Origin: Bdellovibrio bacteriovorus
GTDB lineage: Bacteria; Bdellovibrionota; Bdellovibrionia; Bdellovibrionales; Bdellovibrionaceae
Assembly (NCBI RefSeq): GCF_025558485.1
Contig: NZ_CP102930.1
Location: forward strand, 620,001 to 684,000
Direction of reading: 5' to 3'
DNA length: 64,000 nucleotides
Shown piece by piece: positions 8,070 to 16,962 of the stretch. The notes beneath the pieces were generated by a model. It saw only the letters and a program-made list of their open reading frames with translations. It was not told the DNA's origin and did no database searches. The position numbers and the translations under genes are program-made. Numbering within the stretch: position 1 is the stretch's first letter; each line of letters begins with the position of its first letter.

Positions 8070-9023
8070 ATGAAACAGTTCTCTAAGGCACTTTTAGGCA
8101 CAGCTATTGTTTTCACCACATCGACCGCCATTGCGGGGTATGACGATTTTGATTGTCGCTCCAATGCACAGATGGAAATGTCGGGTCTAAAATGCGTCTC
8201 TTGCGGAATTCAAAAATACTATCAGGATCAGGGGCAGGAAGTTCAGGTTTCCGACAAGTGGCTGGCTTTGATGGGACTGCTGGCGCAAAAGCAGTATAAC
8301 ACCAATACAGTAACATCCGGCGAAGACCGTGAAAAATTCCAGATGTCCGTCATCAAACTTGTTCAGGCCTATGGGGTCTGCTCTGAATATCTGGGAAAAG
8401 ATACGCTGAAACAAGGTCGCAGCCCTGAATATCATGACATGAGCGCGCAAGACTGGCGTTTTATAAATGAGCTTCTCAATCGTAAACAGAAAGTCTCTGA
8501 CAAACAAATGGAGACAGCCGCAGAAATGTTTGGGTTTGATTCCTTCTTCTGGCGAAGACAGGACAGCAAAGACAGTTTGGATTATCTATTTGATGGTGCC
8601 TTCGATGGCCAGTCCACTTTGGACTACAAACGTGACATCTTCAAAGAAAAGCTGAATCAGGCGACAATCCCCGATTACAATGTGTCCGGTGAAAAAATTG
8701 AACGCCCCAAGGACTACATCAAAAAGGGCGACAAAGACCAAGGCCTTCGTAAATGTCTTGCTGATGTAAAAGAGCGCTTCTTTAAAAAACAGATGACCGA
8801 CAAGACATCTCATAAATTCTGCGCCACGATTGCTGATGCCTGCGATCTGCCACGGAAGAATCTGTCCAACATGCGTGAGGATTTCTGTCTTAGACAAGGG
8901 ATGGCACTTCGCCCTGCTTCTGCAACTCAGCCAAAACCATTTGGCGGTAGCGGATCAAGTAGTGGCGGCGGCAAGGGCCCAACTCCTCCGGGACTCAGTC
9001 GTCCGGCAGGTGGAACCAGATAA
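8070..9023 (+). CDS. Exported protein of unknown function
   Basis: A signal peptide ends near residue 22 (AIA-G). The mature protein has a Cys-containing N-terminal part (FDCRS, LKCVSCGI) and further Cys in VCSEYL, RKCLAD, KFCATIADACDLP and DFCLRQG, so several disulphides are likely. The last 30 residues are Gly/Ser/Pro-rich. GAGGAGA precedes the ATG. I do not recognise the family. The start is 42 bases after pyrE and the gene ends in a strong terminator. Confidence 0.82.
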   Translation: MKQFSKALLGTAIVFTTSTAIAGYDDFDCRSNAQMEMSGLKCVSCGIQKYYQDQGQEVQVSDKWLALMGLLAQKQYNTNTVTSGEDREKFQMSVIKLVQAYGVCSEYLGKDTLKQGRSPEYHDMSAQDWRFINELLNRKQKVSDKQMETAAEMFGFDSFFWRRQDSKDSLDYLFDGAFDGQSTLDYKRDIFKEKLNQATIPDYNVSGEKIERPKDYIKKGDKDQGLRKCLADVKERFFKKQMTDKTSHKFCATIADACDLPRKNLSNMREDFCLRQGMALRPASATQPKPFGGSGSSSGGGKGPTPPGLSRPAGGTR

Positions 9024-9053
9024 AAAAAGGGGCTTGCCAGCCCCTTTTCTTTT
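9023..9053. terminator. Bidirectional terminator between convergent genes
   Basis: AAGGGGCT and AGCCCCTT pair around TGCC, with an A run on the left and a T run on the right. It serves the exported protein on the plus strand and the DUF2183 gene on the minus strand. Confidence 0.9.
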
Positions 9054-9840
9054 ACACTCCGCACTTCTTATCAATAGTGCTTTGGATGATCTGCAATTTT
9101 TGAGATGGATTTGTGATATTCCACTGCCATTTGAAATCGCGACAATCCTGCCACCAAGGGAAGACCATTTCTCCGAATCTTTCGTGACCGTCATCACGCA
9201 ACAGGCGCTTGTAAACAATACTTTCGATCGGCGCATAAGCCTTCTTGGACAACAGGCCTTTTGAAATCAGATCAATTGTCACTTCCACACTGGTTACAAA
9301 ACCAATCTGACCTTCCATTGTAGGATGCTTGGATCGAGCCAGCTTGGAATAAGCTTCGCGGATATAGCTGACCGCAGGAATCTGCGGGAACTCTTTCACC
9401 ATTTGATCATAAACAATGGCATCAAACTGACCGTTATCACCAAAATAAATCACCAGCTCCGGCTTTTTTTCCGCCAGTAACTTACGAATCACCTTCTGCT
9501 TCAGCTCCGGGTCCTGCTTCACGCCGGAATTCATATGTAACTGGGTAATAGGAAAGCCGCTTTCCTCCAGAAAGTCCGAGTGCTGTTCTTGCATCAGAAT
9601 CTTGGGCGCCAGACTGACATAGTGAAACTCGATATCCTCATGCTGATAGTTCAGCATCTGGAAGATTTCCGGCATACCAACAAAAAGACTGTCATCATCC
9701 AGGAAAGAGGTCGCAGCACCTTTCTTGGAAAGAACGTGGGACACCTTCAAAGTATCATCAATATCAGATACCACCAAAACTTTTGCCTCTGCTGCGGCCG
9801 CCATCATCAGGCCTGCAAAAAAAGCCAGATACTTTCTCAT
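9052..9840 (-). CDS. Exported DUF2183 (App1-like) phosphatase
   Basis: A signal peptide (about residues 1-19, ending AEA) is followed directly by the haloacid-dehalogenase motif DIDDTLK at 26-32, as in the App1/DUF2183 phosphatidate phosphatase catalytic domain. YFGDNGQFDA near residue 140 has the expected aspartates of the later acidic motif. App1 in yeast dephosphorylates phosphatidic acid to diacylglycerol. AGGAG precedes the ATG. It starts 11 bases after the stop of a phospholipase A2-like gene, so the two exported lipid-active enzymes form an operon. Confidence 0.85.
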   Translation of the reverse strand: MRKYLAFFAGLMMAAAAEAKVLVVSDIDDTLKVSHVLSKKGAATSFLDDDSLFVGMPEIFQMLNYQHEDIEFHYVSLAPKILMQEQHSDFLEESGFPITQLHMNSGVKQDPELKQKVIRKLLAEKKPELVIYFGDNGQFDAIVYDQMVKEFPQIPAVSYIREAYSKLARSKHPTMEGQIGFVTSVEVTIDLISKGLLSKKAYAPIESIVYKRLLRDDGHERFGEMVFPWWQDCRDFKWQWNITNPSQKLQIIQSTIDKKCGV

Positions 9841-9850
9841 AAGGATTCTC

Positions 9851-10348
9851 CTATCGTTTATTACCCAAGAAAATTGAATCGTAAATTGCTTCCCAGTTGA
9901 TCATCTTAAACTTGGCCTTCACCTGCTGTCGCTCTTCACGACTTAGCGGCTTGTAGCCTCTTTCTTCGACCCAGCCGTAGCCCCAGCGGAAAGGTGTATG
10001 CAACTTATTGGTCCCACCCACACGCACACCGCGATAGTAGGCATCGGCCATGTATTTGTTTGATGAAAATTCAACGCACTTGCGCAGCTCTTGATCTGCG
10101 CGCTCACGGTCGTCACGAGTGCCACCCTGCCAGTAAGCCACATCGTGGTCCACACAGCAGTCCAGGAAGGCATTCATATCCCAGGCAAAGCCATCCGGAC
10201 TCATGCTGCATCCATCGCTGGTGAAGTCATTAAGCGTGTTTTTGGAATAGGCCACAGGCGCCACAGCACTGACTATAAAATAGACAGCCAATGCCAACCA
10301 GCGTCCCTTAACGGGCTTAAAAGAGATTAGTTTGAGTTCAATGCTCAT
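9851..10348 (-). CDS. Exported phospholipase A2-like protein
   Basis: After an N-terminal hydrophobic segment (about residues 16-34) the protein carries the phospholipase A2 signature CCxxHD at 64-69, with His 68, Asp 69 and Tyr 72, and a preceding DGCS-PDG stretch that may take the place of a calcium loop. The family cleaves the sn-2 ester of phospholipids. A GG-rich Shine-Dalgarno sequence sits just before the ATG. The DUF2183 phosphatase gene follows 11 bases later. The superfamily call rests on the catalytic block, since the rest is divergent; activity is inferred. Confidence 0.78.
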   Translation of the reverse strand: MSIELKLISFKPVKGRWLALAVYFIVSAVAPVAYSKNTLNDFTSDGCSMSPDGFAWDMNAFLDCCVDHDVAYWQGGTRDDRERADQELRKCVEFSSNKYMADAYYRGVRVGGTNKLHTPFRWGYGWVEERGYKPLSREERQQVKAKFKMINWEAIYDSIFLGNKR

Positions 10349-10387
10349 GCCCCCTTAAGGAGCAAGAGCCAGACCAGATATTTAGGA

Positions 10388-11230
10388 CTACTTTTCGCCC
10401 ACTACGTAAGCAATCCAACTTTCACAAGCCTCCCCGTGATCCACACGGGTGAAGTTGCCATCCCCAGAGCCATCCGGAGCCGTGCCTTCCCAGAAGACAT
10501 GCACCTTGCGGAAGCCCACTTCCTGCATCAGATCCTTGATTTCCGAGATAGTCCACAGACGCCAGTCATAGGTGAACACTTGTTCCAGCTTCTTACCACC
10601 CACTTTGAAATGGATATGGAAAAGAGCCTCATTGGTTACAGGATCAAAGTTTGTCTGATCCCAGTAATAAGTGAAGCCTTCATGCTTGATTGTGTCTTCA
10701 ATGGCATCGTAACACTGACTGCCACCAAAAATATCCACCAGGAACATGCCATCTTTATTCAACGTCTTAAACACGTTGGTGAAGTACTTCTTCATCAAAT
10801 CACGCTGTTTAAAGCAGAAGTATGAAAAATTCATCGCCGCCACGATATCCGCCTTTGGCAGATTCGGGTCCAGCACATTGCCTTCGATCAGGCGCATACG
10901 GCGCTGCTGTTCCGGCTTCAACTTGGTCAGGTAATGAGTTTTTCCGTAAGCCATTGGTTCCGGATCAAGATCAATTCCCACAGCTTCATGACGCGGGTTC
11001 AGCTTAATCCACTCTGTGGATAGTGCGAAGGTTCCGCAGAAATCCTCACGGAACAAACGGGGATTTTTCCCCTTCAGTTCACGGTAGGTGTTCCAGATAA
11101 AAATCACGTCATTTTCCGCAGATTGCACAGACTTCCGATACAGTTCGTACTTATCAAACTGCATCTTGGAGGTTTTCTTGGCAACCCGACGGCGAACCTT
11201 CTTACGATGGGAAAGATCTTTTTTGCTCAT
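10388..11230 (-). CDS. Class I SAM-dependent methyltransferase
   Basis: The core Rossmann fold is visible: LFREDFCGTFALSTEW takes the place of motif I, then EAVGIDLDPEPM (acidic residue after beta 2), EGNVLD and ADIVAAMNFSYFCF. A very basic N-terminal stretch of about 25 residues (KKVRRRVAKK) precedes it. Its ATG overlaps the stop of the E1-beta gene by one base (TAATG), so it is the third gene of that operon. The substrate is unknown. No RNA-binding or lipoyl-related domain is visible. Confidence 0.82.
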   Translation of the reverse strand: MSKKDLSHRKKVRRRVAKKTSKMQFDKYELYRKSVQSAENDVIFIWNTYRELKGKNPRLFREDFCGTFALSTEWIKLNPRHEAVGIDLDPEPMAYGKTHYLTKLKPEQQRRMRLIEGNVLDPNLPKADIVAAMNFSYFCFKQRDLMKKYFTNVFKTLNKDGMFLVDIFGGSQCYDAIEDTIKHEGFTYYWDQTNFDPVTNEALFHIHFKVGGKKLEQVFTYDWRLWTISEIKDLMQEVGFRKVHVFWEGTAPDGSGDGNFTRVDHGEACESWIAYVVGEK

Positions 11231-12285
11231 TAAGGCACTTCCGCAACAACTTCACGAATTGCAGCTTCAATGTCATGCAATTGTGGGACAGAGTTCTTTT
11301 CAAGATTCGGATGCAAACCAATGCCTGGAAGGTTCTTACCTGCCAGAACACGAGGACGCGCCATCAATTGATAGAACAATTCCTGAGTCGCACGATAAGC
11401 CAAGTGCTCACCAAAGTTCGTCACTTCCGTATCTTCGTTCACGAACAACACGCGGCCTGTTTTTTCAATGGAAGACTTAATCAACTGCCAGTCATAAGGA
11501 TAAATAGAGCGCAGGTCGATCACCTCAACAGAGATACCCTCTTCCGCCAGTTTATCCGCAATCTCGTCACACAGGTGCACCATGCGACTGTAGGTCACAA
11601 CCGTGATGTGTTCACCGGCACGAGTGATCTTGCCTTTCCCAATTGGCACCATGTACTTTTCAAGTTCCGGCCAACGAGGTTTCCAGCCATCCGCATTCTG
11701 CACCGGCTTGTCGATCATGGCTTTCAGCTCTTTTTCATCCACTGGTTCACCCGGGATCAGTTCATCACCTTTATGGCGCATCAACGCCTTGGATTTCAAA
11801 TAAAGAACCGGATTTGGATCTTCAATCGCAGACAACATCAAACCGTAAGCATCCAACGGATTGGACGGCATCACGATCTTCCAGCCCGGCAAGCGGGAAG
11901 CCCAGGCATCAAAAGAGTGAGAATGATAAACAGAGCCAAAGATCCCCGCACCCACAGGAGTCATCACAACCATAGGAAGCTGAATCTGACCATTGGTACA
12001 CCACAGGGTGTTCCCGGCAATTTTCAAAAGGTCCATGGTGTTGAAGATATAATCCGCAAACTGGATTTCAGCCACGCAGCGATCACCCGCCATGGCAATA
12101 CCCATCGCCATACCAATGATCCCACGTTCATCCAGAGTGGAGTTCCAAGCCGTCTGCAAACCTTGAGTCGCCGTGAATACACCACCCAATGGTGCACCCA
12201 CGTCCTGACCAAAGATATCTTTTACGCCCATGTTTTCTTCACCGTAGTGAAGGGCCATTCTGATGGCCTGCGCAATACTTGCCAT
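11230..12285 (-). CDS. 2-oxo acid dehydrogenase E1 component, beta subunit
   Basis: This is the beta subunit of the thiamine-diphosphate-dependent E1 of a pyruvate or branched-chain 2-oxo acid dehydrogenase. The N-terminal transketolase-like pyrimidine domain has MALHYGEENMGVKDIFGQDVG and ERGIIGMAMG. The C-terminal transketolase domain has VVTYSRMVH and VIDLRSIYPYD. Its ATG overlaps the stop of the alpha gene (TAATG), so I place the start at 12285; an upstream start would reach into the alpha gene. No E2 or E3 gene is in the window. Confidence 0.93.
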   Translation of the reverse strand: MASIAQAIRMALHYGEENMGVKDIFGQDVGAPLGGVFTATQGLQTAWNSTLDERGIIGMAMGIAMAGDRCVAEIQFADYIFNTMDLLKIAGNTLWCTNGQIQLPMVVMTPVGAGIFGSVYHSHSFDAWASRLPGWKIVMPSNPLDAYGLMLSAIEDPNPVLYLKSKALMRHKGDELIPGEPVDEKELKAMIDKPVQNADGWKPRWPELEKYMVPIGKGKITRAGEHITVVTYSRMVHLCDEIADKLAEEGISVEVIDLRSIYPYDWQLIKSSIEKTGRVLFVNEDTEVTNFGEHLAYRATQELFYQLMARPRVLAGKNLPGIGLHPNLEKNSVPQLHDIEAAIREVVAEVP

Positions 12286-13415
12286 TAGAATTTTCTCCAA
12301 TCTGCATTTTCATTGTTAACGTAAACGTGATCCCAAACAGATTCCGGTGTCGGCGAAGGCTCCTGACGAGCCTGCTCTTGAGCATTCACGCCCTCTGTTT
12401 CGTAGATCTCCCAGATTTTCTTCGCGGCTTTTTCAGACAGAATGCCAGCGTCGATCAGGCGTTTTTCAAAACTCAAAACCGGATCAAACAAAGCAGGTTT
12501 CTTGTTGGCACCATCCGCAGAAGAGTGACCGTACAAACGAGTCACCATCGCCTCGATGAAGGATGGCTTACCGGTTTTACGGATGTATTCCATCTCTTCT
12601 TTCAAGGCCAGATAAGTTTCAACAGGATCATTTCCGTTGATCACGCGTGAGCGGATGTTAAACGCACGTGCACGATCCGCAATGTGAGTTTCCCCATGCT
12701 GACCATCATACGGAGTGGAAATACCATAGCCATTGTTTTGAACAGTGATCAGAACCGGAAGTTCCTGCCCCTTACGGGAAGCCAGAATCAAGCAGGACGC
12801 GAAATCACCTTCCGCAGTCCCCGCATCACCACCAGTCACAATAGACAGTGCACCTTTACCCACACGCTTTTGCGCCTGAGCTGTACCACACGCGATAGGG
12901 TACTGAACTTCCAAAGGAGAAGTCACAGGAGCCACATTCCATTCCGGGAAACAATAGTGACTGGAGAAGTTACGACCGCCTGTTGAAGGATCTGTCGCAC
13001 GATTCATCATCAGACGAATGGAATCAATCATGGTCATACCCATGGCAACCATCGTTGGCGTACAACGGTAGTGCAAGTGCAACCAGTCATTCTCTGGACC
13101 GAAACCTTTACGCGCCAGCATCCCCAGTGGAACACCCCAGGCTTCTTCGCCTGGTCCGCCGATCCAGAAGTAAGCTTCACCAGCTTTGTAGATTTTAATT
13201 AAACGCTCTTCAAGAACGCGCGACTTGACCATCAGGTCATGCATACGCAAAAGAATTTCTTCAGACAATCCACCGAAGCTCTGCTTCTTTTTCGCAGGAA
13301 CAGCAGCTTTCTTGGAAGTTTTCACAGTGGACTTCGCAGCAGGTTTCGCAGCTTTTTTGGTCGTCTTACCAGCAACTGCCTTACCCCCTGTTTTCACAGT
13401 GGTCTTTTTAGACAT
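12285..13415 (-). CDS. 2-oxo acid dehydrogenase E1 component, alpha subunit, with Lys/Ala-rich N-terminal extension
   Basis: This partner of the E1-beta subunit binds thiamine diphosphate through the motif beginning GGDAGTAEGDF and ending QNNGYGIST (about residues 195-218). The overall pattern is closer to branched-chain 2-oxoacid dehydrogenase E1-alpha than to heterodimeric pyruvate E1, though substrate choice cannot be settled. GGAGG eight bases before the ATG at 13415 supports this start. Residues 1-45 are almost only Lys, Ala, Thr, Val and Pro, like a histone H1 tail, which is unusual for this enzyme. Confidence 0.9.
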   Translation of the reverse strand: MSKKTTVKTGGKAVAGKTTKKAAKPAAKSTVKTSKKAAVPAKKKQSFGGLSEEILLRMHDLMVKSRVLEERLIKIYKAGEAYFWIGGPGEEAWGVPLGMLARKGFGPENDWLHLHYRCTPTMVAMGMTMIDSIRLMMNRATDPSTGGRNFSSHYCFPEWNVAPVTSPLEVQYPIACGTAQAQKRVGKGALSIVTGGDAGTAEGDFASCLILASRKGQELPVLITVQNNGYGISTPYDGQHGETHIADRARAFNIRSRVINGNDPVETYLALKEEMEYIRKTGKPSFIEAMVTRLYGHSSADGANKKPALFDPVLSFEKRLIDAGILSEKAAKKIWEIYETEGVNAQEQARQEPSPTPESVWDHVYVNNENADWRKF

Positions 13416-13649
13416 CTTCAGGGCCTCCATTAATCGGGTCTATCTAAGCGAAAACACAACCCTTTGTCACGCCCAATCAACCCTCAAAAACCACCCCAGC
13501 CCCAAACCCAATAAACCAGCCCCAACTCCTATAAAACCCATCAAAAATGCCCACTTTTTAAGCTCCCCTTGCCTATCTGAAAACCAACCACGGCGGCGGC
13601 AAGCCCCCAAAGGGCGCCCAGCCAATCCCCTCCCCAAAAACAGGAAAGA
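13416..13649. other. Intergenic region before the E1 operon, strongly C-rich on the plus strand
   Basis: This stretch must hold the promoter of the E1-alpha/beta operon on the minus strand, but I see no convincing -35/-10 pair. The plus strand is markedly rich in C and A and poor in G. A minus-strand frame here would give a hydrophobic C-terminus, but it runs back into the palindrome at 13650-13774 and has no good start, so I do not call a gene. Confidence 0.5.
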
Positions 13650-13774
13650 GCGAGTGGTCAAAAGGGTCCATATCCAAGGCGGAGGGTCGCCCTCGCAGCG
13701 CAGGCGTGCTCCTGGCACGTCGGAGCGAGAAGGCGATCCGACAACGCAGGAGATGGGCCCTTTTCACCACTCGC
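13650..13774. repeat. 125-bp long imperfect palindrome
   Basis: The outer arms, 13650-13675 and 13749-13774, are inverted copies with 23 of 26 bases matching, starting GCGAGTGGT. Inside, TCGCC pairs with GGCGA and CTCGC with GCGAG, and GTGC...GCAC closes the centre, so the whole element can fold into one long branched hairpin. It sits right after the prc terminator and before the E1 operon. It could be a non-autonomous mobile element or a structured RNA. No target duplication is obvious. Confidence 0.65.
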
Positions 13775-13778
13775 GGAT

Positions 13779-13807
13779 AAAAAAAGCCCGGGGTTTGCCC
13801 GGGCTTT
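13779..13807 (-). terminator. Intrinsic terminator of prc
   Basis: AAAGCCCGGG and CCCGGGCTTT pair around a short loop. Read on the minus strand, a run of T follows. It lies about 30 bases after the protease gene's stop. Confidence 0.9.
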
Positions 13808-13837
13808 AACAACAACGTATCGCTCTATTAAGTCGCA

Positions 13838-15856
13838 CTACTTGGCATTAGCCTGCTTCTGAGGAACCAGGGATTTCCCGTCTTCCAACTGAATCAGATC
13901 CAAAAGAACACTTTCGGCTTCCTGAATATCAGGACGCTTCAGGTACTCTTCGTTTTTCTTCGCCTTACTAGCGGTCTTTTTAGCCTTTTCTTTTTTCTCT
14001 TTTTCGTTCTTATCTTTAAGAACTTCGCTGACGCGGATTACTTTGCCGCGGGCTTTCGCCTTGTTCAGCTCATCAACAATCTTCTTGAAATCATCGCTTT
14101 TCGCCACACGCTCAGAGGATCTTTCACGCAAAGACTTCAACCACTCTGGTTTGATTTCTTTCCAGGCCCCCGGGCCTTCTTTCACGTAAGCATCCGGAGA
14201 AAGGAACGCCTCGATTGTTTTTGGCGGCAAAGAATAGTCCATGTACTTTTCACCGATATCATCCGTGCTGAACGGACCTGGCAGAACCACGTCAGCATCA
14301 ACACCACGGTGCTGAGTCGATTTGCCGCCCGGGATAAAGAACATGCCCACTGTTACTTTGATCGCACCCAAATTATTCGGGATTGGAAGAACAGATTGAA
14401 CGCTGCCTTTACCATAAGTGTGATCACCACCAACGATCACCGCACGTTTGTAGTCCTGCAAAGTGCCGGACACAATTTCAGAGGCGGACGCAGAAATACG
14501 GCTGGTCAATACAACCAGCGGCCCCCCCCAATCAACCATTGGGTCTGTATCGCGCAAAGCGGATTCCGCACGGCCTTCATTTTTAGAGGACTGTTTTACC
14601 ACGTTCCCCGTTTGGAAGAACAAACCGGCGATTTTTACAGCATCTTCAAGTGAGCCACCACCATTGTTGGAAAGATCCAACACCAGTCCGTCCACTTTTT
14701 TCTCGTTGGCTTCTTTGATCAGCTTTTTCATGTCAGCCGCAGATGATCTGCCGCCACGACGGGAATCAGCATAGAAAGATGGGAAATTGATAATGCCCAC
14801 TTTTTTCTTCTGACCGTTGATTTCATGATCCTGATAAATGATGGAAGCTGCTTCGTCCTCCAAATTCACTTTTTCACGAGTCAATGTGACATCGAAACGT
14901 TTTTTGCCGTCACCGGCTTTTCTTAGGATCGTCAGGCGAACTTTTGTGCCTTTGTTGCCACGGATCTTTTTAACAACGTCTTTCAAATCCTGGTCGATCA
15001 CATTTTCCATAGCGCCTTTTTCCTGGCCTACGGCAATGATCTTGTCCTGTGGTTCAATCAAACCGGATTTTGCAGCAGCACCACCCGGAACCAGTTGTTC
15101 AACAACTGTGAAACCATCCTGAGAGGAAAGAGTCGCCCCGATACCTTCCAAGGACAGACGCATCTGGATTTCAAAGTCCTCCAGAACGTCACGAGAGAAG
15201 AAGCTGGAATGCGGGTCCAAAGCGCGTGCGAAAGAATCCAGATAGCCGGAGAACAAATCATCCTGAGTGGTTTCCTGAGTTCTCTTCACTGCGCGTTCGT
15301 AGTTTTTAATCACATTCTTTTTGGCTTCATCCATTTTCATGTCTGTTGCCATGTAGTTTCCGATTTGGAACTGAATGTATTTTTTCAGATACTCGTTTGC
15401 TTCAGCAGCATCTTTCGGCCACGCTTTTTTCTCCGGATCGAAAGTGAATTCTGTTTTTTCATCAAACTTGAAGTCTTTGCCCAGATATTTTTTAGCAAAT
15501 TCAGAACGGTCTTTCACACGCTCAAGAACAATTTTTTGTGCTTGATCAAGGAAAGTACAGTCACGATTTTTAGTCTTTTCAAAAACATTTCCAGCAGCTT
15601 TGCGGATCGCATCCACATCAGCCTGGGTCATATAGATTTTTGAAGGATCAAGGCGTTTCAGATATTGTTCAACCACGCGATTCTGCAAATCTGTATCTCG
15701 ATTCGTGTACTTAACGTGATTTGCCAAAAAGCCCTGTTCAATGACTGTCAGATAACGGCACTCTAGGCCTTCTTTTAGTTGTGCGGAGGCAAGTGAAGAA
15801 ACTGCCAGTGAACCAGCAACAACCAAACCTCTAATGCCTTTTGAGAATGAACTCAT
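13838..15856 (-). CDS. prc: Prc/Tsp-type C-terminal processing protease (S41)
   Basis: This periplasmic protease degrades or trims proteins from their C-terminus. A signal peptide ends near residue 25 (ASA). A Tsp-type N-terminal helical domain follows, then a PDZ domain at about 235-325 and the S41 catalytic domain. The Ser-Lys dyad is in SASASEI (nucleophile Ser about 457) and YGKGSVQ (Lys about 483). At 672 residues it matches the long Prc class rather than the short CtpA class. GGAAGGA precedes the ATG. A Lys-rich tract lies near the C-terminus (about 610-640). Confidence 0.94.
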   Translation of the reverse strand: MSSFSKGIRGLVVAGSLAVSSLASAQLKEGLECRYLTVIEQGFLANHVKYTNRDTDLQNRVVEQYLKRLDPSKIYMTQADVDAIRKAAGNVFEKTKNRDCTFLDQAQKIVLERVKDRSEFAKKYLGKDFKFDEKTEFTFDPEKKAWPKDAAEANEYLKKYIQFQIGNYMATDMKMDEAKKNVIKNYERAVKRTQETTQDDLFSGYLDSFARALDPHSSFFSRDVLEDFEIQMRLSLEGIGATLSSQDGFTVVEQLVPGGAAAKSGLIEPQDKIIAVGQEKGAMENVIDQDLKDVVKKIRGNKGTKVRLTILRKAGDGKKRFDVTLTREKVNLEDEAASIIYQDHEINGQKKKVGIINFPSFYADSRRGGRSSAADMKKLIKEANEKKVDGLVLDLSNNGGGSLEDAVKIAGLFFQTGNVVKQSSKNEGRAESALRDTDPMVDWGGPLVVLTSRISASASEIVSGTLQDYKRAVIVGGDHTYGKGSVQSVLPIPNNLGAIKVTVGMFFIPGGKSTQHRGVDADVVLPGPFSTDDIGEKYMDYSLPPKTIEAFLSPDAYVKEGPGAWKEIKPEWLKSLRERSSERVAKSDDFKKIVDELNKAKARGKVIRVSEVLKDKNEKEKKEKAKKTASKAKKNEEYLKRPDIQEAESVLLDLIQLEDGKSLVPQKQANAK

Positions 15857-15976
15857 GATGATCCTTCCGTGTCTCCCCCCCGAGGGAGCAATCCTAATTG
15901 CATTAGATTATCAAAGATTTAGCAGAGAGCATTCAATTTATGAAGCTCGTCATAAATTAGGACGTAGAAAGGAATC

Positions 15977-16876
15977 TTAAGACTTTCGTCGGCCGTCTTC
16001 GAAGAAAGACAGTTGTGAGAGGTTGTCCGCTTTGTCACCACGAAGGCCGCTCAATTTGACTTCATGCTTAATGAAACTTCCGTGTTGAGTCTCAATCATG
16101 AAGAAGGACATCTCCGGGAACCTGGCCTTAAGTCGAGTCATTTCCTCGACGATCAGCTGGATATTTTTAGGATCATCGTCGGACATACCGAATCGATGGT
16201 GGGCATTGTAACCATAAGTTTCAATCGCCTGTTCAACACTGGCGCGGATAGCTCGTTGTTTCAACTCGGCAGTACCTGCTTTGAAGTCCGAATCACCCAG
16301 CAAAACGCGCGTCTCTTTATGGCTCACCGGATAGACGCTCAAATAGTTGGGCTCCAATGGTAAAACCTTGTTCTGGACAAAAACGCGGATACCGTCTTTC
16401 AAAGTTTCAGGATGATGCCCGCGGGCTGTGATCACGGAAAGAGGACGCTGATTGAAGGCCGCATGATAGAAACATTCCCAGGAAGGCCCCTTCCATTGGA
16501 AGTCCGGGTACCCCAGAGCGGCGGCTACGTCCTGCACAAATATCTGTTTTTTGCCGCCCATTTTTTCCAGCTCATCCACATGAACATCACGGAAGTTTCT
16601 GAATGTCCCGGTCACATCACAGAAATCAATTTCATAGTCCGCATAGGGCCCCGATTCACCAATGGACTGGTGATACTGGGCAAAATCCCCGCTGGAGATT
16701 TGCACTTCAGAGCGATCTTTTTTATGGAATAGAATCAAAGGTGTGGTCAGGAACGCAATATTGTCGTCGAAGTCGAAGAAATAGAAACTGCGACCTCCAA
16801 GATGGAAGTTTCTATCCTTTTCCTTAGGGCGGTTAAGCCCCAGTTCCAATTGTCCCTTCAGGGGACTGTCACCCAT
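15977..16876 (-). CDS. HAD-like protein of unknown function
   Basis: Near the N-terminus FYFFDFDDNIAFL has the DxDxN form of a haloacid-dehalogenase motif I, and VLLGDSDFKAG and RFGMSDDDPKN could supply the later acidic motif. An ATG with GGAAGGA nine bases upstream fixes the start at 16876; a TTG further upstream is less likely. It lies between prc and topA with its own flanking spaces. The family is not one I can name. A phosphatase or nuclease-repair role is possible, but no more than that. Confidence 0.7.
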   Translation of the reverse strand: MGDSPLKGQLELGLNRPKEKDRNFHLGGRSFYFFDFDDNIAFLTTPLILFHKKDRSEVQISSGDFAQYHQSIGESGPYADYEIDFCDVTGTFRNFRDVHVDELEKMGGKKQIFVQDVAAALGYPDFQWKGPSWECFYHAAFNQRPLSVITARGHHPETLKDGIRVFVQNKVLPLEPNYLSVYPVSHKETRVLLGDSDFKAGTAELKQRAIRASVEQAIETYGYNAHHRFGMSDDDPKNIQLIVEEMTRLKARFPEMSFFMIETQHGSFIKHEVKLSGLRGDKADNLSQLSFFEDGRRKS

Positions 16877-16931
16877 AACGACCGTTCCTTCCAAGATTTT
16901 CAAGCTAAACAGTGGTTGGAATTTACCAAAT

Positions 16932-16955
16932 AAAAAAGGCCCCGAAAAGGGGCCT
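16932..16955 (-). terminator. Intrinsic terminator of topA
   Basis: AGGCCCC and GGGGCCT pair around GAAAA, followed by six T residues on the minus strand, just after the topA stop. Confidence 0.9.
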
Positions 16956-16962
16956 GAACAAT

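Noticed and set aside
11275-12288. 337-codon plus-strand frame opposite the E1-beta gene
   Set aside because: Shadow of a conserved gene; the product is rich in His, Arg and Phe with no recognisable motif.
13467-13718. 83-codon minus-strand frame ending in a hydrophobic segment
   Set aside because: Its first half lies inside the long palindrome and it has no ribosome-binding site; the hydrophobic end reflects the G-rich strand. A very short membrane peptide starting inside it cannot be excluded.
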